A stretch of 64,000 nucleotides of DNA from Tatumella saanichensis (GTDB lineage Bacteria; Pseudomonadota; Gammaproteobacteria; Enterobacterales; Enterobacteriaceae), in NCBI RefSeq assembly GCF_000439375.1, contig NZ_ATMI01000051.1:43336-107335 (forward strand), given 5' to 3'. The position numbers and the translations under genes were made by a program. Under the pieces are notes generated by a model. It was given only the letters and a program-made list of their open reading frames with translations. It ran no database searches and was not told the origin of the DNA. Shown piece by piece: positions 34,691 to 44,915 of the stretch. How positions within the stretch are numbered: position 1 is the stretch's first letter; each line of letters starts with the position of its first letter.

Positions 34691-35640
34691 TGAAAAAACG
34701 TTTACTCCTTGCCGCCGCACTGGCCGGGTGTTTTACGTCTTCAGCATTTGCCACGGTGCAGAAACCTGTACCGGCGGCAATGCTTCAGCAGATGGAAAAC
34801 GCCACGACCCACCTAGATTACGAACTGGCTTACATCAATGTCTCCCGACAGGGAATTGAGTCTCTGCGTTATCGCCATGCTTTGGTTGATGGCCAGACTT
34901 ATGCCCAGTTATTACAGATGGACGGACCGCGCCGTGAAGTGATTCAGCGTGGTAACGACATCAGTTATTTTGAATCGGGTTTAGAGCCTTTTACCCTGCC
35001 AGGGGAACATATCCTCGATGGCCTGCCATCCATTCTCTACGCTGATTTCGCTCGCCTGCAAAATTACTATGACTTTATTCCTGTCGGCCGTTCCCGGGTC
35101 GCTGATCAGATGTGTGATGTATTGCGGGTGGTTTCTCGAGACGGTTCACGATTCAGCTACGTAATTTGGTTGGATTCTGATACCTCACTGCCGTTACGTG
35201 TAGATTTGCTTGACCAGGATGGAGAGCCTATCGAACAGTTCCGCGTGGTCAGTTTTGCAGTGGATAAAGGCGTCAGTAATCTGATGGCTGGCCTGAAAAG
35301 TGCTAATTTGCCACCGGTGCTTACTCTGCCAGAGGGCACCAAAGCCAGTTTTAACTGGACCGCACAATGGATACCGGCGGGAATGCAGATGATTTCCCAA
35401 ACCCGCCGTCAGATGCCGAACTTAAATAAAGCATTTGAAACTCGGTTATACTCAGATGGGCTGTTTAGCTTTACGGTCAATGTCACCACGGCCGATAAAA
35501 ACAGCCTGAACCAAACATTCCGCACTGGACGACGTACGATACAGATGGAAGTACGTAATAATAAGGAAATTAGCGTCGTGGGTGAATTACCTGCAGCTAC
35601 GGCTAAACGTATTGCAGATAATGTTAATGTGGGTAACTGA
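34690..35640 (+). CDS. rseB: Periplasmic sigma-E regulator RseB
   Basis: 316 aa (E. coli 318). Sec signal peptide (KKRLLLAAALAGCFTSSAFA, cleavage ~22), then a LolA/B-like N-terminal domain and a C-terminal domain that binds RseA. RseB shields RseA from DegS until it senses off-pathway lipopolysaccharide. Start coupled to the rseA stop. Confidence 0.96.
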   Translation: MKKRLLLAAALAGCFTSSAFATVQKPVPAAMLQQMENATTHLDYELAYINVSRQGIESLRYRHALVDGQTYAQLLQMDGPRREVIQRGNDISYFESGLEPFTLPGEHILDGLPSILYADFARLQNYYDFIPVGRSRVADQMCDVLRVVSRDGSRFSYVIWLDSDTSLPLRVDLLDQDGEPIEQFRVVSFAVDKGVSNLMAGLKSANLPPVLTLPEGTKASFNWTAQWIPAGMQMISQTRRQMPNLNKAFETRLYSDGLFSFTVNVTTADKNSLNQTFRTGRRTIQMEVRNNKEISVVGELPAATAKRIADNVNVGN

Positions 35641-35642
35641 TT

Positions 35643-36113
35643 ATGATGAAAGAATGGGCAACGGTGGCGTCATGGGAAAACGGTATCGCCACCTTACATA
35701 CCGAAGCGAAGACGTCCTGTAATAGCTGCAACGCCCGCAAAGGCTGTGGTAGCCATTTGCTGAATAAGCTTGGGCCGGAGGACGCGGAAGTGATTAAGGT
35801 TGCCAGCCGCCAGCCACTGAAATCGGGCCAGCGAATTGAACTCGGTATTCGTGAAAGCAGCCTGCTTGGATCGGCGTTATTGGTCTATATGACGCCGTTA
35901 GTGGGGCTGTTTGCGGTTGCCGGTCTGTTTCAGGCGTTGTTTCACAGCGATCTGGCCTCTGCCTGTGGGGCATTGTTGGGTGGGTGCGGTGGCTTTATCC
36001 TGTCAAAAGGCATTGCTGCCATGATTGGCAGCAAAGAGGCTTTCCAGCCGGTGATCCTCAGTGTTGCCTTACCTCCAGATGCCTTGCGAGTCGATACCGC
36101 AAACTATGAGTGA
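35643..36113 (+). CDS. rseC: Inner-membrane SoxR-reducing / sigma-E operon protein RseC
   Basis: 156 aa. N-terminal cysteine cluster CNSCNARKGCGS (~26-37) for an iron-sulphur centre, then two TM helices (~76-96 and ~100-120), with the C-terminus in the cytoplasm. RseC helps keep SoxR reduced and is homologous to RnfG-partner proteins. Last gene of the sigma-E operon. A double Met start (ATG ATG) leaves one-codon ambiguity. Confidence 0.94.
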   Translation: MMKEWATVASWENGIATLHTEAKTSCNSCNARKGCGSHLLNKLGPEDAEVIKVASRQPLKSGQRIELGIRESSLLGSALLVYMTPLVGLFAVAGLFQALFHSDLASACGALLGGCGGFILSKGIAAMIGSKEAFQPVILSVALPPDALRVDTANYE

Positions 36114-36325
36114 TGGCGGTTAGACTGGGGCCGACCTTTCTGTCAGCTACTGTCCCCCTTTCTGCATGAAATTACCCCCAGTCAGCGCCTTTCGTAGCGG
36201 GCGCTAACAGTGTAATATGCATCCTCATTAATGAGGCTGGCTCCACACGAGTCACAAGTGATGTGACTGATCATCTCTGTGCCCGGGTATTCAACAGACG
36301 TTTTTACGCGAAGATATTCATATAA

Positions 36326-38125
36326 ATGAAGCATATAAGAAACTTTTCCATTATCGCGCACATCGATCACGGCAAATCGACACTTTCTGATCGCCTGATC
36401 CAGACTTGCGGCGGATTAACCGATCGCGAAATGGCTGCTCAGGTCCTGGATTCCATGGATCTGGAACGTGAGCGTGGTATTACCATCAAAGCGCAGAGTG
36501 TCACACTCGACTATACCTCTCCGGATGGTCAGGTCTATCAGCTGAACTTTATCGATACCCCGGGCCACGTTGACTTTTCTTATGAAGTGTCCCGTTCGCT
36601 GGCTGCCTGTGAAGGAGCACTGTTAGTGGTAGATGCTGGGCAAGGCGTTGAAGCTCAGACCTTGGCAAATTGCTATACCGCAATAGAAATGGACCTCGAA
36701 GTGGTCCCTGTCCTGAACAAAATTGATCTGCCAGCAGCAGACCCGGAGAAAGTGGCTCAGGAAATTGAAGACATTGTCGGGATTGATGCTACGGATGCAG
36801 TACGCTGTTCCGCTAAAACCGGCGTCGGTGTCCCGGAGGTGTTAGAACGTCTGGTACGTGACATTCCACCACCGGAAGGGGACCCAGAAGGTCCATTGCA
36901 GGCGCTGATTATTGATTCCTGGTTTGATAACTACTTGGGTGTGGTATCACTGGTCCGTATTAAAAGCGGCACCCTGCGTAAGGGTGAGAAAATTAAGGTG
37001 ATGTCCACTGGCCAGCAATACAATGCTGACCGCTTGGGGATATTTACACCGAAGCGTGTCGACCGCACTGAATTGCATTGTGGTGAAGTAGGCTGGCTGG
37101 TGTGTGCGATCAAAGATATTCTTGGCGCGCCTGTAGGTGACACCCTAACCAGTGCCAAACATCCAGCAGACAAGGCGTTGCCAGGCTTTAAAAAAGTGAA
37201 GCCGCAGGTCTATGCCGGTCTGTTCCCTGTGAGCTCTGATGATTACGAAGCCTTCCGTGATGCCTTAGGTAAATTGAGCCTTAACGATGCCTCATTGTTC
37301 TATGAGCCGGAAAGTTCTACCGCGCTGGGCTTCGGTTTCCGTTGTGGCTTCCTGGGGCTGCTGCACATGGAAATCATTCAGGAGCGCCTGGAACGTGAGT
37401 ATAACCTCGATCTGATCACTACAGCCCCGACGGTGGTTTATGAGGTGCAGACCACTGATGGCGGTATCGTCTATGTCGATAGCCCGTCTAAGCTGCCGCC
37501 GCTGAACAATATCGAAGAATTGCGTGAGCCGATTGCTGAATGTCATATGCTGCTGCCACAGGAGTTCTTGGGTAATGTGATCACGCTCTGTATCGAGAAG
37601 CGTGGCGTGCAGACCAACATGGTCTACCACGGTAACCAGGTTGCGCTGACCTATGAAATCCCTATGGCGGAAGTGGTGCTCGATTTCTTCGATCGCCTGA
37701 AATCGACCTCTCGTGGTTATGCATCCCTAGATTATAATTTCAAACGCTTCCAGGCCTCTGATATGGTAAGGGTTGATGTCCTGATCAACTCCGAACGTGT
37801 AGATGCGCTGGCACTGATCACTCACCGTGATAACTCGCAGTATCGCGGACGTGAATTTGTCGAGAAAATGAAAGAATTGATCCCGCGTCAGCAGTTTGAT
37901 ATCGCGATTCAGGCGGCGATCGGTAACCACATTATTGCCCGTTCTACGGTTAAACAGCTGCGTAAAAACGTACTGGCAAAATGTTATGGCGGTGACGTCA
38001 GTCGTAAGAAGAAACTGTTGCAGAAACAGAAAGACGGTAAAAAACGCATGAAGCAGGTCGGGAATGTTGAGCTCCCGCAGGAAGCGTTTTTAGCCATTCT
38101 GCACGTAGGCAAGGACACTAAATAA
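36326..38125 (+). CDS. lepA: Elongation factor 4 / LepA GTPase
   Basis: 599 aa (E. coli 599). GTPase motifs AHIDHGKS (11-18), DTPGHVDF and [11 protein letters not shown]-like domains II, III and V, and the unique C-terminal domain ending [20 protein letters not shown]. Promotes initiation/30S maturation and back-translocation in vitro. 10 bases before lepB, co-transcribed as in E. coli. Confidence 0.99.
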   Translation: MKHIRNFSIIAHIDHGKSTLSDRLIQTCGGLTDREMAAQVLDSMDLERERGITIKAQSVTLDYTSPDGQVYQLNFIDTPGHVDFSYEVSRSLAACEGALLVVDAGQGVEAQTLANCYTAIEMDLEVVPVLNKIDLPAADPEKVAQEIEDIVGIDATDAVRCSAKTGVGVPEVLERLVRDIPPPEGDPEGPLQALIIDSWFDNYLGVVSLVRIKSGTLRKGEKIKVMSTGQQYNADRLGIFTPKRVDRTELHCGEVGWLVCAIKDILGAPVGDTLTSAKHPADKALPGFKKVKPQVYAGLFPVSSDDYEAFRDALGKLSLNDASLFYEPESSTALGFGFRCGFLGLLHMEIIQERLEREYNLDLITTAPTVVYEVQTTDGGIVYVDSPSKLPPLNNIEELREPIAECHMLLPQEFLGNVITLCIEKRGVQTNMVYHGNQVALTYEIPMAEVVLDFFDRLKSTSRGYASLDYNFKRFQASDMVRVDVLINSERVDALALITHRDNSQYRGREFVEKMKELIPRQQFDIAIQAAIGNHIIARSTVKQLRKNVLAKCYGGDVSRKKKLLQKQKDGKKRMKQVGNVELPQEAFLAILHVGKDTK

Positions 38126-38134
38126 GGACTTGGC

Positions 38135-39106
38135 ATGGCAAATATGTTTGCACTGATCCTGGCACTGGCAACCCTGCTAACCGGCATCATTTGGTGCATC
38201 GATAAATTTAAGTGGGCACCAGCTCGCCGTTTGAAACAGCAACAGGCGCAGGCACAGACAGGTAACGGTCTGGATAACAGTGCGGTGAAAGCCATCGACC
38301 GCAAACCCGGTTGGGTTGAAACGGCAGTGTCGGTATTCCCGGTATTATTTGTCGTTTTTGTCGTGCGCTCTTTTATATTTGAACCGTTCCAGATCCCGTC
38401 GGCATCGATGATGCCGACGCTGTTGATCGGCGACTTTATTTTAGTGGAGAAGTTTGCTTATGGTCTGAAGGATCCTATCACCCAGACCACGCTGATCCCA
38501 ACCGGTCATCCGCAGCGCGGGGATATCGCGGTATTCAAATACCCGAAAGATCCCAGTGTTGATTACATCAAGCGAGTCATTGGTCTACCAGGGGATAAAA
38601 TTGTCTTCGATCCTTTAAGCAAAACTCTGACCATCACCCCTGGATGCGGAGAAGGGCATTGTGGTAACGCCGTGCCGGTAACGTATTCCGACATGGAACC
38701 GAGTAAATTTATTCAGACCTTTAGTGGTTTCGATGGTAATGAAGTGGGTAATGGCTTCTATCAGGTGCCTCAGGACCAGACCATGAAAGGTGGCCTGCGT
38801 TTAGGGACCCGTAAAGAGACTCTCGGCGATGTGACCCATAATATTCTGCTGATTAACCAAGCGCAGAGCCAAGTCGGTCAGTATTATCAGCAGCCGGGTC
38901 AGCAGCCAGCAACTTGGGTGGTTCCTGCCGGTGAGTACTTTATGATGGGGGATAACCGTGATAACAGTGCTGACAGCCGTTATTGGGGCTTTGTGCCTGA
39001 GAAAAACTTGGTAGGTAAAGCAGTTGCTATCTGGATGAGCTTTAACAAGCAGGAAGGCCAATGGCCAACCGGCGTCCGCCTTAGCCGTATCGGCGGTATT
39101 CATTAA
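38135..39106 (+). CDS. lepB: Signal peptidase I
   Basis: 323 aa (E. coli 324). Two N-terminal TM helices (~4-22, ~62-80), catalytic Ser91 in PSASMMPT and Lys146 in KRVIGLPGDK, later GDNRDNSADSRYWG. Cleaves Sec and Tat signal peptides on the periplasmic face. Follows lepA in one operon; a GC-rich hairpin follows its stop. Confidence 0.99.
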   Translation: MANMFALILALATLLTGIIWCIDKFKWAPARRLKQQQAQAQTGNGLDNSAVKAIDRKPGWVETAVSVFPVLFVVFVVRSFIFEPFQIPSASMMPTLLIGDFILVEKFAYGLKDPITQTTLIPTGHPQRGDIAVFKYPKDPSVDYIKRVIGLPGDKIVFDPLSKTLTITPGCGEGHCGNAVPVTYSDMEPSKFIQTFSGFDGNEVGNGFYQVPQDQTMKGGLRLGTRKETLGDVTHNILLINQAQSQVGQYYQQPGQQPATWVVPAGEYFMMGDNRDNSADSRYWGFVPEKNLVGKAVAIWMSFNKQEGQWPTGVRLSRIGGIH

Positions 39107-39117
39107 GTTGTATTGTG

Positions 39118-39140
39118 GGCCCGCCTTGCGGGCCTTGTTT
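39118..39140 (+). terminator. GC-rich hairpin after lepB, probable terminator or attenuator
   Basis: 7-bp perfect stem GGCCCGC/GCGGGCC (39118-39124, 39128-39134), loop CTT, then TTGTTT. Lies upstream of the rnc leader hairpin. Confidence 0.6.
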
Positions 39141-39160
39141 CTTACCTTGGCACAGTGCCA

Positions 39161-39207
39161 CTGCACAGGAAACAGAGAGAGCTGCTTCAGCCCTGTTCCC
39201 TGTGCAG
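39161..39207 (+). promoter_or_regulatory. rnc leader stem-loop, probable RNase III autoregulation site (rncO)
   Basis: 15-bp stem with one mismatch (CTGCACAGGAAACAG at 39161-39175 with CTGTTCCCTGTGCAG at 39193-39207) and a 17-base loop, ending 32 bases before rnc. In E. coli RNase III cleaves a comparable leader stem to shorten its own mRNA's life. Confidence 0.7.
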
Positions 39208-39239
39208 AGTAACAGACGTAAAAAGAAGACTGGAAACGC

Positions 39240-39920
39240 ATGAACCCCATCCTGATTAATAAGCTCCAGCGCAAACTGGGCTATACTTTTTCTCAAGCAG
39301 AATTACTACAGCAAGCGTTAACCCATCGCAGTGCCAGCAGTAAACATAATGAACGTCTTGAATTTCTGGGAGATTCAATTCTGAGTTATGTGATTGCTAA
39401 TGCCTTATATCAGCGTTTTCCACGCGTCGATGAAGGGGATATGAGTCGTATGCGTGCGACCCTGGTGCGGGGAAATACGCTGGCCGAAATGGCTCGCGAG
39501 TTTGAACTGGGTGAATGTTTACGTCTGGGGCCGGGAGAACTGAAAAGCGGTGGTTTTCGCCGTGAATCGATCTTGGCTGATGCCGTCGAAGCGCTGATTG
39601 GCGGGATTTTCCTCGACAGTGATATCCAGCAGATCGAAACACTTATCCTTAACTGGTATCACAGTCGCCTTGAGGCAATAAGCCCAGGTGACAAACAGAA
39701 AGACCCGAAAACTCGCCTGCAGGAGTTTCTGCAGGGCCGTCACCTGCCATTGCCTTCTTACTTGGTAGTACAGGTGCGCGGGGAAGCCCATGATCAGGAA
39801 TTTACGATCCATTGCCAAGTGAGCGGCATGGATGACGCGGTGGTAGGCGTAGGTTCCAGCCGCCGCAAAGCAGAACAAGCAGCCGCCGAACAGGCGCTGA
39901 TTAAGTTAGGAATTGAATGA
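39240..39920 (+). CDS. rnc: Ribonuclease III
   Basis: 226 aa, E. coli length. Endonuclease domain with signature [11 protein letters not shown] (~38-48) and acidic catalytic residues; C-terminal double-stranded RNA-binding domain ([12 protein letters not shown] ... [18 protein letters not shown]). Processes rRNA precursors and sense-antisense duplexes. Ends in a 4-base overlap with era. Confidence 0.99.
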   Translation: MNPILINKLQRKLGYTFSQAELLQQALTHRSASSKHNERLEFLGDSILSYVIANALYQRFPRVDEGDMSRMRATLVRGNTLAEMAREFELGECLRLGPGELKSGGFRRESILADAVEALIGGIFLDSDIQQIETLILNWYHSRLEAISPGDKQKDPKTRLQEFLQGRHLPLPSYLVVQVRGEAHDQEFTIHCQVSGMDDAVVGVGSSRRKAEQAAAEQALIKLGIE

Positions 39921-40822
39921 GCGAACAAACACCCCATTGCGGTTTTATCGCAATCGTTGGTCGGCCTAATGTCGGCAAATCCACCCTGCTGAACCAATTA
40001 CTGGGGCAGAAGGTTTCTATCACCTCGCGGAAGCCACAGACCACCCGCCACCGTATTATGGGTATCGATACCCGTGATAACTATCAGGCGATCTACGTGG
40101 ATACCCCAGGCCTGCATATGGAAGAGAAGCGGGCGATCAACCGCCTGATGAACCGTGCAGCGAGCAGTTCAATCGGTGACGTTGAGCTGGTGATTTTTGT
40201 GGTGGAAGGGACGCGCTGGACCGACGATGACGAAATGGTGCTCGGTAAACTGAAAGCCGGTAAAGCGCCAGTGCTGCTAGCGATCAACAAAATTGATAAT
40301 CTGCAAGATAAGTCGATTCTGCTGCCACATATCCAGACCTTAGCGCAGAAAATGAACTTTATGGATGTGGTGCCGATCTGTGCTGAAGACGGCAAGAACG
40401 TGGATACCATCGCCTCCATCGTGCATAAACTGTTACCGGAAGCGGAGCATCACTTCCCGGAAGAGTATGTCACTGATCGTTCACAGCGCTTTATGGCCTC
40501 TGAGATCATCCGTGAAAAATTGATGCGTTTCCTGGGGGCAGAATTGCCTTACTCGGTGACGGTTGAGATCGAGCAGTTCGTCAGCAATGATCGCGGCGGC
40601 TATGATATCCATGGTCTGATCCTGGTCGAGCGTGAAGGCCAAAAGAAAATGGTGATCGGTAACAAAGGTTCCCGTATCAAGACTATCGGTATCGAAGCGC
40701 GTCGTGATATGGAGCAGATGTTTGAAGCAAAAATTCACCTTGAGCTGTGGGTGAAAGTAAAATCCGGCTGGGCAGACGACGAACGTGCGTTACGCAGCTT
40801 GGGTTACACTGACGATCTCTGA
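39917..40822 (+). CDS. era: GTPase Era
   Basis: 301 aa. G1 GRPNVGKS (~15-22), DTPGLH, NKID, then a C-terminal KH domain ([21 protein letters not shown]). Binds 16S rRNA 3' end, coupling 30S maturation to growth. Between rnc and recO with 4-base overlap and 3-base gap: one operon. Confidence 0.99.
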   Translation: MSEQTPHCGFIAIVGRPNVGKSTLLNQLLGQKVSITSRKPQTTRHRIMGIDTRDNYQAIYVDTPGLHMEEKRAINRLMNRAASSSIGDVELVIFVVEGTRWTDDDEMVLGKLKAGKAPVLLAINKIDNLQDKSILLPHIQTLAQKMNFMDVVPICAEDGKNVDTIASIVHKLLPEAEHHFPEEYVTDRSQRFMASEIIREKLMRFLGAELPYSVTVEIEQFVSNDRGGYDIHGLILVEREGQKKMVIGNKGSRIKTIGIEARRDMEQMFEAKIHLELWVKVKSGWADDERALRSLGYTDDL

Positions 40823-40825
40823 TCA

Positions 40826-41557
40826 ATGGAAGGCTGGCAACGCGCCTTTGTGCTGCATAGTCGCCCTTACAGCGAAACCAGCCTACTGTTAGATCTGTTT
40901 AGTGAAAATGAAGGGCGGGTGCGGGTACTGGCGAAAGGTGCCCGTTCCAAACGTTCCCAACTTAAGGGAACACTACAGCCTTTCACCCCTTTGCTGGCCC
41001 GTTGGTCCGGCAAAGGGGAAATGAAAACCCTACGCAGTGCCGAAGCGATTTCCCTAGCATTGCCGTTGACAGGGACCTACCTTTACTGCGGCCTGTACGT
41101 CAACGAGCTGCTGTCCCGGGTGTTGGGGCAGGAGATCCCTTTCTCTGAACTGTTTTTTGATTACCTCTACTGCTTACAGGGACTGGCCGCTGCCAGTGGT
41201 ACCCCTGAACCGGTGTTGCGCCGTTTTGAGTTGGCAGTGCTGGGTCATCTCGGTTACGGGGTCGATTTCCTACACTGCGCCGGCAGTGGCGAACCTATCA
41301 GTGATAGCATGACCTACAGTTACCGCGAAGAGAAAGGCTTTATTGCCAGTATGGTCCTGAATCAGCGCAGTTTTACCGGTCGGCAGCTGATGGCGCTCTA
41401 TGACCGACATTTTCCCGACAGTGATACCCTCAAAGCGGCAAAACGTTTTACACGTATGGCCTTAAAGCCTTATCTTGGGGGTAAACCGTTAAAGAGCCAA
41501 GAATTGTTCCGGCAATTTACGTCACCTGTCGGTCCGCGTGCCCCAAAAAGCGAATAG
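40826..41557 (+). CDS. recO: DNA repair protein RecO
   Basis: 243 aa. N-terminal OB fold ([43 protein letters not shown] split across ~1-43), helical C-terminal domain with [11 protein letters not shown]. With RecR it loads RecA onto SSB-coated gaps (RecFOR pathway). Last gene of the rnc operon, 50 bases before pdxJ. Confidence 0.97.
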   Translation: MEGWQRAFVLHSRPYSETSLLLDLFSENEGRVRVLAKGARSKRSQLKGTLQPFTPLLARWSGKGEMKTLRSAEAISLALPLTGTYLYCGLYVNELLSRVLGQEIPFSELFFDYLYCLQGLAAASGTPEPVLRRFELAVLGHLGYGVDFLHCAGSGEPISDSMTYSYREEKGFIASMVLNQRSFTGRQLMALYDRHFPDSDTLKAAKRFTRMALKPYLGGKPLKSQELFRQFTSPVGPRAPKSE

Positions 41558-41607
41558 TGGGTAGTGCGGGCAGTACGTTATCACCTATTTCAAGATTGAG
41601 GATTGTC

Positions 41608-42339
41608 ATGACGGAGTTACTGTTAGGGGTCAATATCGACCATGTTGCCACCTTAAGAAATGCACGCGGGACCCGCTATCCGGATCCGGTGCAGGCAGCA
41701 TTTATCGCCGAGCAGGCCGGCGCCGACGGGATCACCGTACACTTGCGTGAAGATCGCCGCCATATCACTGACCGAGATGTGCGCTTGCTTCGCGAGACGT
41801 TACAGACGCGAATGAACCTCGAAATGGCGGTGACGGAAGAGATGCTGACTATTGCCTGTGAAACCCGTCCGCAGTTTTGCTGCTTGGTCCCAGAGAAACG
41901 CCAAGAGGTTACCACCGAAGGCGGCCTGGATGTTGCCGGACAACAGCAAAAACTTAATGATGCGGTACGCCGTCTGGCAGATGCCGGTATCCTGGTGTCG
42001 CTGTTTATCGATCCAGACAGACAGCAAATTGATGCTGCGGTCACCGCCGGTGCGCCTTATATCGAATTACACACTGGGGCGTATGCCGAAACCGAAGAGG
42101 GTCCGCAGCGCGACGCCGAGTTGATGCGTATCCGTGAGGCTGCCGAATACGCTGATTCTCGTGGGCTTAAGGTCAATGCGGGACACGGTTTAACTTATCA
42201 TAATGTCCTGCCGATTGCGGCCATCCCACAAATGTATGAGCTGAACATCGGCCATGCAATCATCGGTCAGGCGGTGATCAGTGGATTGGCGTCCGCGGTT
42301 AGCGAGATGAAAACGCTACTGAGAGAAGCACGTCGCTAA
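41608..42339 (+). CDS. pdxJ: Pyridoxine 5'-phosphate synthase
   Basis: 243 aa from ATG 41608; 17 upstream codons in frame are non-homologous and overlap recO. TIM barrel: [42 protein letters not shown] and [12 protein letters not shown]. Condenses 1-deoxyxylulose-5-phosphate with aminoacetone-phosphate to give pyridoxine phosphate (DXP-dependent vitamin B6 route). TAATG coupling to acpS. Confidence 0.99.
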   Translation: MTELLLGVNIDHVATLRNARGTRYPDPVQAAFIAEQAGADGITVHLREDRRHITDRDVRLLRETLQTRMNLEMAVTEEMLTIACETRPQFCCLVPEKRQEVTTEGGLDVAGQQQKLNDAVRRLADAGILVSLFIDPDRQQIDAAVTAGAPYIELHTGAYAETEEGPQRDAELMRIREAAEYADSRGLKVNAGHGLTYHNVLPIAAIPQMYELNIGHAIIGQAVISGLASAVSEMKTLLREARR

Positions 42340-42719
42340 TGGCCATTGTCGGACTGGGGACAGATATCGTCGAAATTGATCGCATTCAGCAAGTGATCAG
42401 TCGCTCCGGCGATCGCTTGGCAAAGCGGGTATTGACTGACTTTGAATGGCAACAATATCAGCAACACCATCAGCCGGTACGTTTTCTGGCAAAACGTTTT
42501 GCGGTCAAAGAGGCGGTGGCTAAGGCCTTCGGTACCGGTATTCGGGGGGGGCTTGCCTTCAATCAGTTTGAAGTGTTTAACGATGTTTTGGGTAAGCCAT
42601 GCTTACGCTTTTTTGGTCAGGCAGAAAGCCTGGCCGGTACGCTCGGTGTGCAACATGTCCATGTGACGCTAGCGGATGAACGGCGCTATGCCTGCGCCAC
42701 GGTAATATTGGAAAACTGA
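42339..42719 (+). CDS. acpS: Holo-[acyl-carrier-protein] synthase
   Basis: 126 aa. [12 protein letters not shown] (Asp9 metal ligand) and [20 protein letters not shown] (Glu ~58) are the AcpS signatures. Transfers 4'-phosphopantetheine from CoA to apo-ACP, essential for fatty-acid synthesis. Starts on the pdxJ stop codon; converges on yfhL. Confidence 0.98.
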   Translation: MAIVGLGTDIVEIDRIQQVISRSGDRLAKRVLTDFEWQQYQQHHQPVRFLAKRFAVKEAVAKAFGTGIRGGLAFNQFEVFNDVLGKPCLRFFGQAESLAGTLGVQHVHVTLADERRYACATVILEN

Positions 42720-42727
42720 CCCGCGAC

Positions 42728-42982
42728 TCAGGGCGTATGCCAGAGAGTGACAAATTTCTCCCATAGCGCGTCCTGGGTTTCAGTCTGCTGTGGATCGGTA
42801 ATGATAGTGTTGTTGATCGGGCAGACACTCTGACAGGTCGGAGCATCATAGTGGCCGACACATTCGGTGCAGCGGTCAGCATCGATCTGATAAATCCGCT
42901 CTCCCATCGAAATAGCCTGGTTCGGGCACTCTGGTTCGCACATATCGCAGTTAATACACCGCTCTGTAATCAATAATGCCAC
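42728..42982 (-). CDS. yfhL: 2[4Fe-4S] ferredoxin YfhL
   Basis: 84 aa. First cluster motif C9xxC12xxC15xxxC19P; second begins at DRCTEC with an insertion before the last cysteines (CVGHYDAPTCQSVCP), typical of Alvin-type ferredoxins. Low-potential electron carrier of unassigned partner. Faces acpS tail-to-tail, as in E. coli. Confidence 0.96.
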   Translation of the reverse strand: MALLITERCINCDMCEPECPNQAISMGERIYQIDADRCTECVGHYDAPTCQSVCPINNTIITDPQQTETQDALWEKFVTLWHTP

Positions 42983-43128
42983 GTCTGTCAGTTACCTTAC
43001 GCTCTGTCTGGCGGCTATCGGAAGCCTGTTTTCTCAGGAGCGCACTCTAGCATATATACGTTTAAAGCCCAATAAACACCTGCTATAGGTAGGGGTAATA
43101 CCCCCTATTCATCAGGGGGGAGTTGGGC

Positions 43129-43959
43129 TCAGGCAACTTTTTGCGGTGGCCAGACTTGCGGGAATAAAGGCGAGTTAAGCGGTTCTCCGTGTTTTAGGGT
43201 CAGTTCCGGGAACGGCGGGGAGGTCACGCCACCCCGATCGACAAAGGTGGCATCATCGCCGACCCAGCGCGCCGAAAATACTCTTCGGGAACGTGCGGAG
43301 GCATTGCCCGCAGCACCATGCAGCGTCCGGTAGTGAAAAGCGACCGCATCCCCAGGCTCTACTGCCCAACTGACAATATCGTAGTCATCGGCATGCGCCT
43401 CAATATCCGGTATCTCTTTGAAACGATTGTGTTCGTATAAGCGGCTACCGTTAAATCGGGTTGGACTGAACTCATCTTCCCACAAATGTGAGCCACGAAT
43501 GCAGCGCAAAGAGATTGCTTGCTCAACCGGGTCTAATGGGATCCACAAGCTAACATTTTGCCGCCCTTCGACGCAGTAGTAAGGTTGGTCATGGTGCCAC
43601 GGGGTAACGGTGCTGCCACCTGGTTGTTTAACCAGCGTATGTTCGTGAAAGAAGCGGGCGGTACGCGACTGCATCAATTGCGCGGCAATCTGTGCCGCAG
43701 GGGAGTGAAACACAAATTCTTTAAAACTGGGGATCCGCGACCAGTTACAGTAATCCTGGAAAAAAGGAGCTGACCCGTCGGTGGGGACTACGGTACGGGC
43801 AAAGCCGTACTCACTCGGGTTGGCCATTAACTCGGCGACGCCTTTTTCCAGGGGGGCGACCCAATCTTTGAATACCCCTTTCAATACGACTACGCCATCT
43901 TTCTGAAAGGTCTGTACGGTCTGTTCATCGATCTGTGGAGAGATTTTATGCTCGTTCAT
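43129..43959 (-). CDS. Phytanoyl-CoA dioxygenase (PhyH) family protein
   Basis: 276 aa from ATG 43959 (an ATG 24 bases earlier is possible; neither has a strong ribosome site). Fe(II)/2-oxoglutarate oxygenase double-stranded beta-helix: metal triad H122-x-D124 (TPWHHDQPYY) and distal H214 (RTLHGAAGN), with co-substrate Arg ~225. WIPLDPVEQAISLRCIRGSH is also family-typical. Substrate unknown; relatives hydroxylate lipids, amino acids or natural products. It is single, monocistronic-looking, and not part of the E. coli version of this neighbourhood. No terminator noticed; 43960-44256 shows no other gene. Confidence 0.85.
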   Translation of the reverse strand: MNEHKISPQIDEQTVQTFQKDGVVVLKGVFKDWVAPLEKGVAELMANPSEYGFARTVVPTDGSAPFFQDYCNWSRIPSFKEFVFHSPAAQIAAQLMQSRTARFFHEHTLVKQPGGSTVTPWHHDQPYYCVEGRQNVSLWIPLDPVEQAISLRCIRGSHLWEDEFSPTRFNGSRLYEHNRFKEIPDIEAHADDYDIVSWAVEPGDAVAFHYRTLHGAAGNASARSRRVFSARWVGDDATFVDRGGVTSPPFPELTLKHGEPLNSPLFPQVWPPQKVA

Positions 43960-44256
43960 AGGATTTTCCCGGAGGTGAAACACATCCTAGTCTGCTGCAA
44001 ATCCTGTACCCTTCACCGTCAGTCAGGCACAGCATTTTTATTGAGCCAGACAATAGTAAAGGTTATCTCTTTCTGAATACTGGTTTTTTTCGAGGAAATC
44101 TTCAGCGAGTGATGTGAAAGCAGGCATAATCCGTATCGAAATGCCATACTGTTGATCGGCACCGGAGGTACATACTGCACTGGTATTGTGCTGTATTGTC
44201 GCTGGGCTTTCCCTGAAAAAGATCAGCCGGGAACAGTCAGCCAGGAGTCCCCCTAA

Positions 44257-44892
44257 ATGAGCGAGCAAGTAAGACGAATTGTGTTTTTTGACCTTGATGG
44301 CACCCTGCATAAGCAGGACCTGTTTGGCTGTTATCTACGGGATACGCTACGCCGTCAACCGTTGAATCTATTACTGGTGATCCCGTTACTGCCGGTGATT
44401 TTATTGGCCATGTTGGTAAAAGGGCGTGCAGCCCGCTGGCCGATGAGTGTTTTACTGTGGGCGGTGACCGCCGGTCATGGCGAGCAGTTGTTACAACAGC
44501 GGGAATGGGAATTTTGTCAGCGGTTTCGTCAGCAGGTGGTGCCGTTCCTTGGCGTTCGCCAGCGGCTGGATGACTATCTGGCCGCCGGGGATGCCGATGT
44601 CTGGCTGATCACCGGCTCTCCGCAATCGTTAGTTGAAACGGTCTATCAGGATGCGACCTTCCTCCCAGCGGTGAACTTGATTGCCACCCGTATCGAGCGC
44701 CGCTTTGGCGGGCGGGTACTGAGCCTGCGTTGCCTGGGGGAAGAGAAAGTGCGCCAGCTTGAGAGCCGTCTCGGTCAACCCCTAGAGCTGTTCAGCGGCT
44801 ACAGCGACAGTCACCACGATAACCCGCTGTTGGCTTTCTGCCAGCACCGTTGGCGCATCACCCCAGCCGGTGAGATCCAACAACTCGAATAG
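44257..44892 (+). CDS. pgpC: Phosphatidylglycerophosphatase C
   Basis: 211 aa. HAD-type phosphatase: nucleophile D12 in FFDLDGTL, a membrane-embedded helix (~37-55, LLLVIPLLPVILLAMLV), ITGSPQSL (motif II) and GYSDSHHDNPLL (motif IV). Dephosphorylates phosphatidylglycerol-phosphate to phosphatidylglycerol at the inner membrane. In E. coli it lies next to tadA; here a pilus operon separates them. Confidence 0.95.
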   Translation: MSEQVRRIVFFDLDGTLHKQDLFGCYLRDTLRRQPLNLLLVIPLLPVILLAMLVKGRAARWPMSVLLWAVTAGHGEQLLQQREWEFCQRFRQQVVPFLGVRQRLDDYLAAGDADVWLITGSPQSLVETVYQDATFLPAVNLIATRIERRFGGRVLSLRCLGEEKVRQLESRLGQPLELFSGYSDSHHDNPLLAFCQHRWRITPAGEIQQLE

Positions 44893-44915
44893 AGCAGTAT
44901 ATCGCTTTTCCTTGG

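Noticed and set aside
44038..44310. 90-aa minus-strand ORF between the PhyH gene and pgpC
   Set aside because: Overlaps the start of pgpC, has no family features or ribosome site, and the amino-acid composition looks random.
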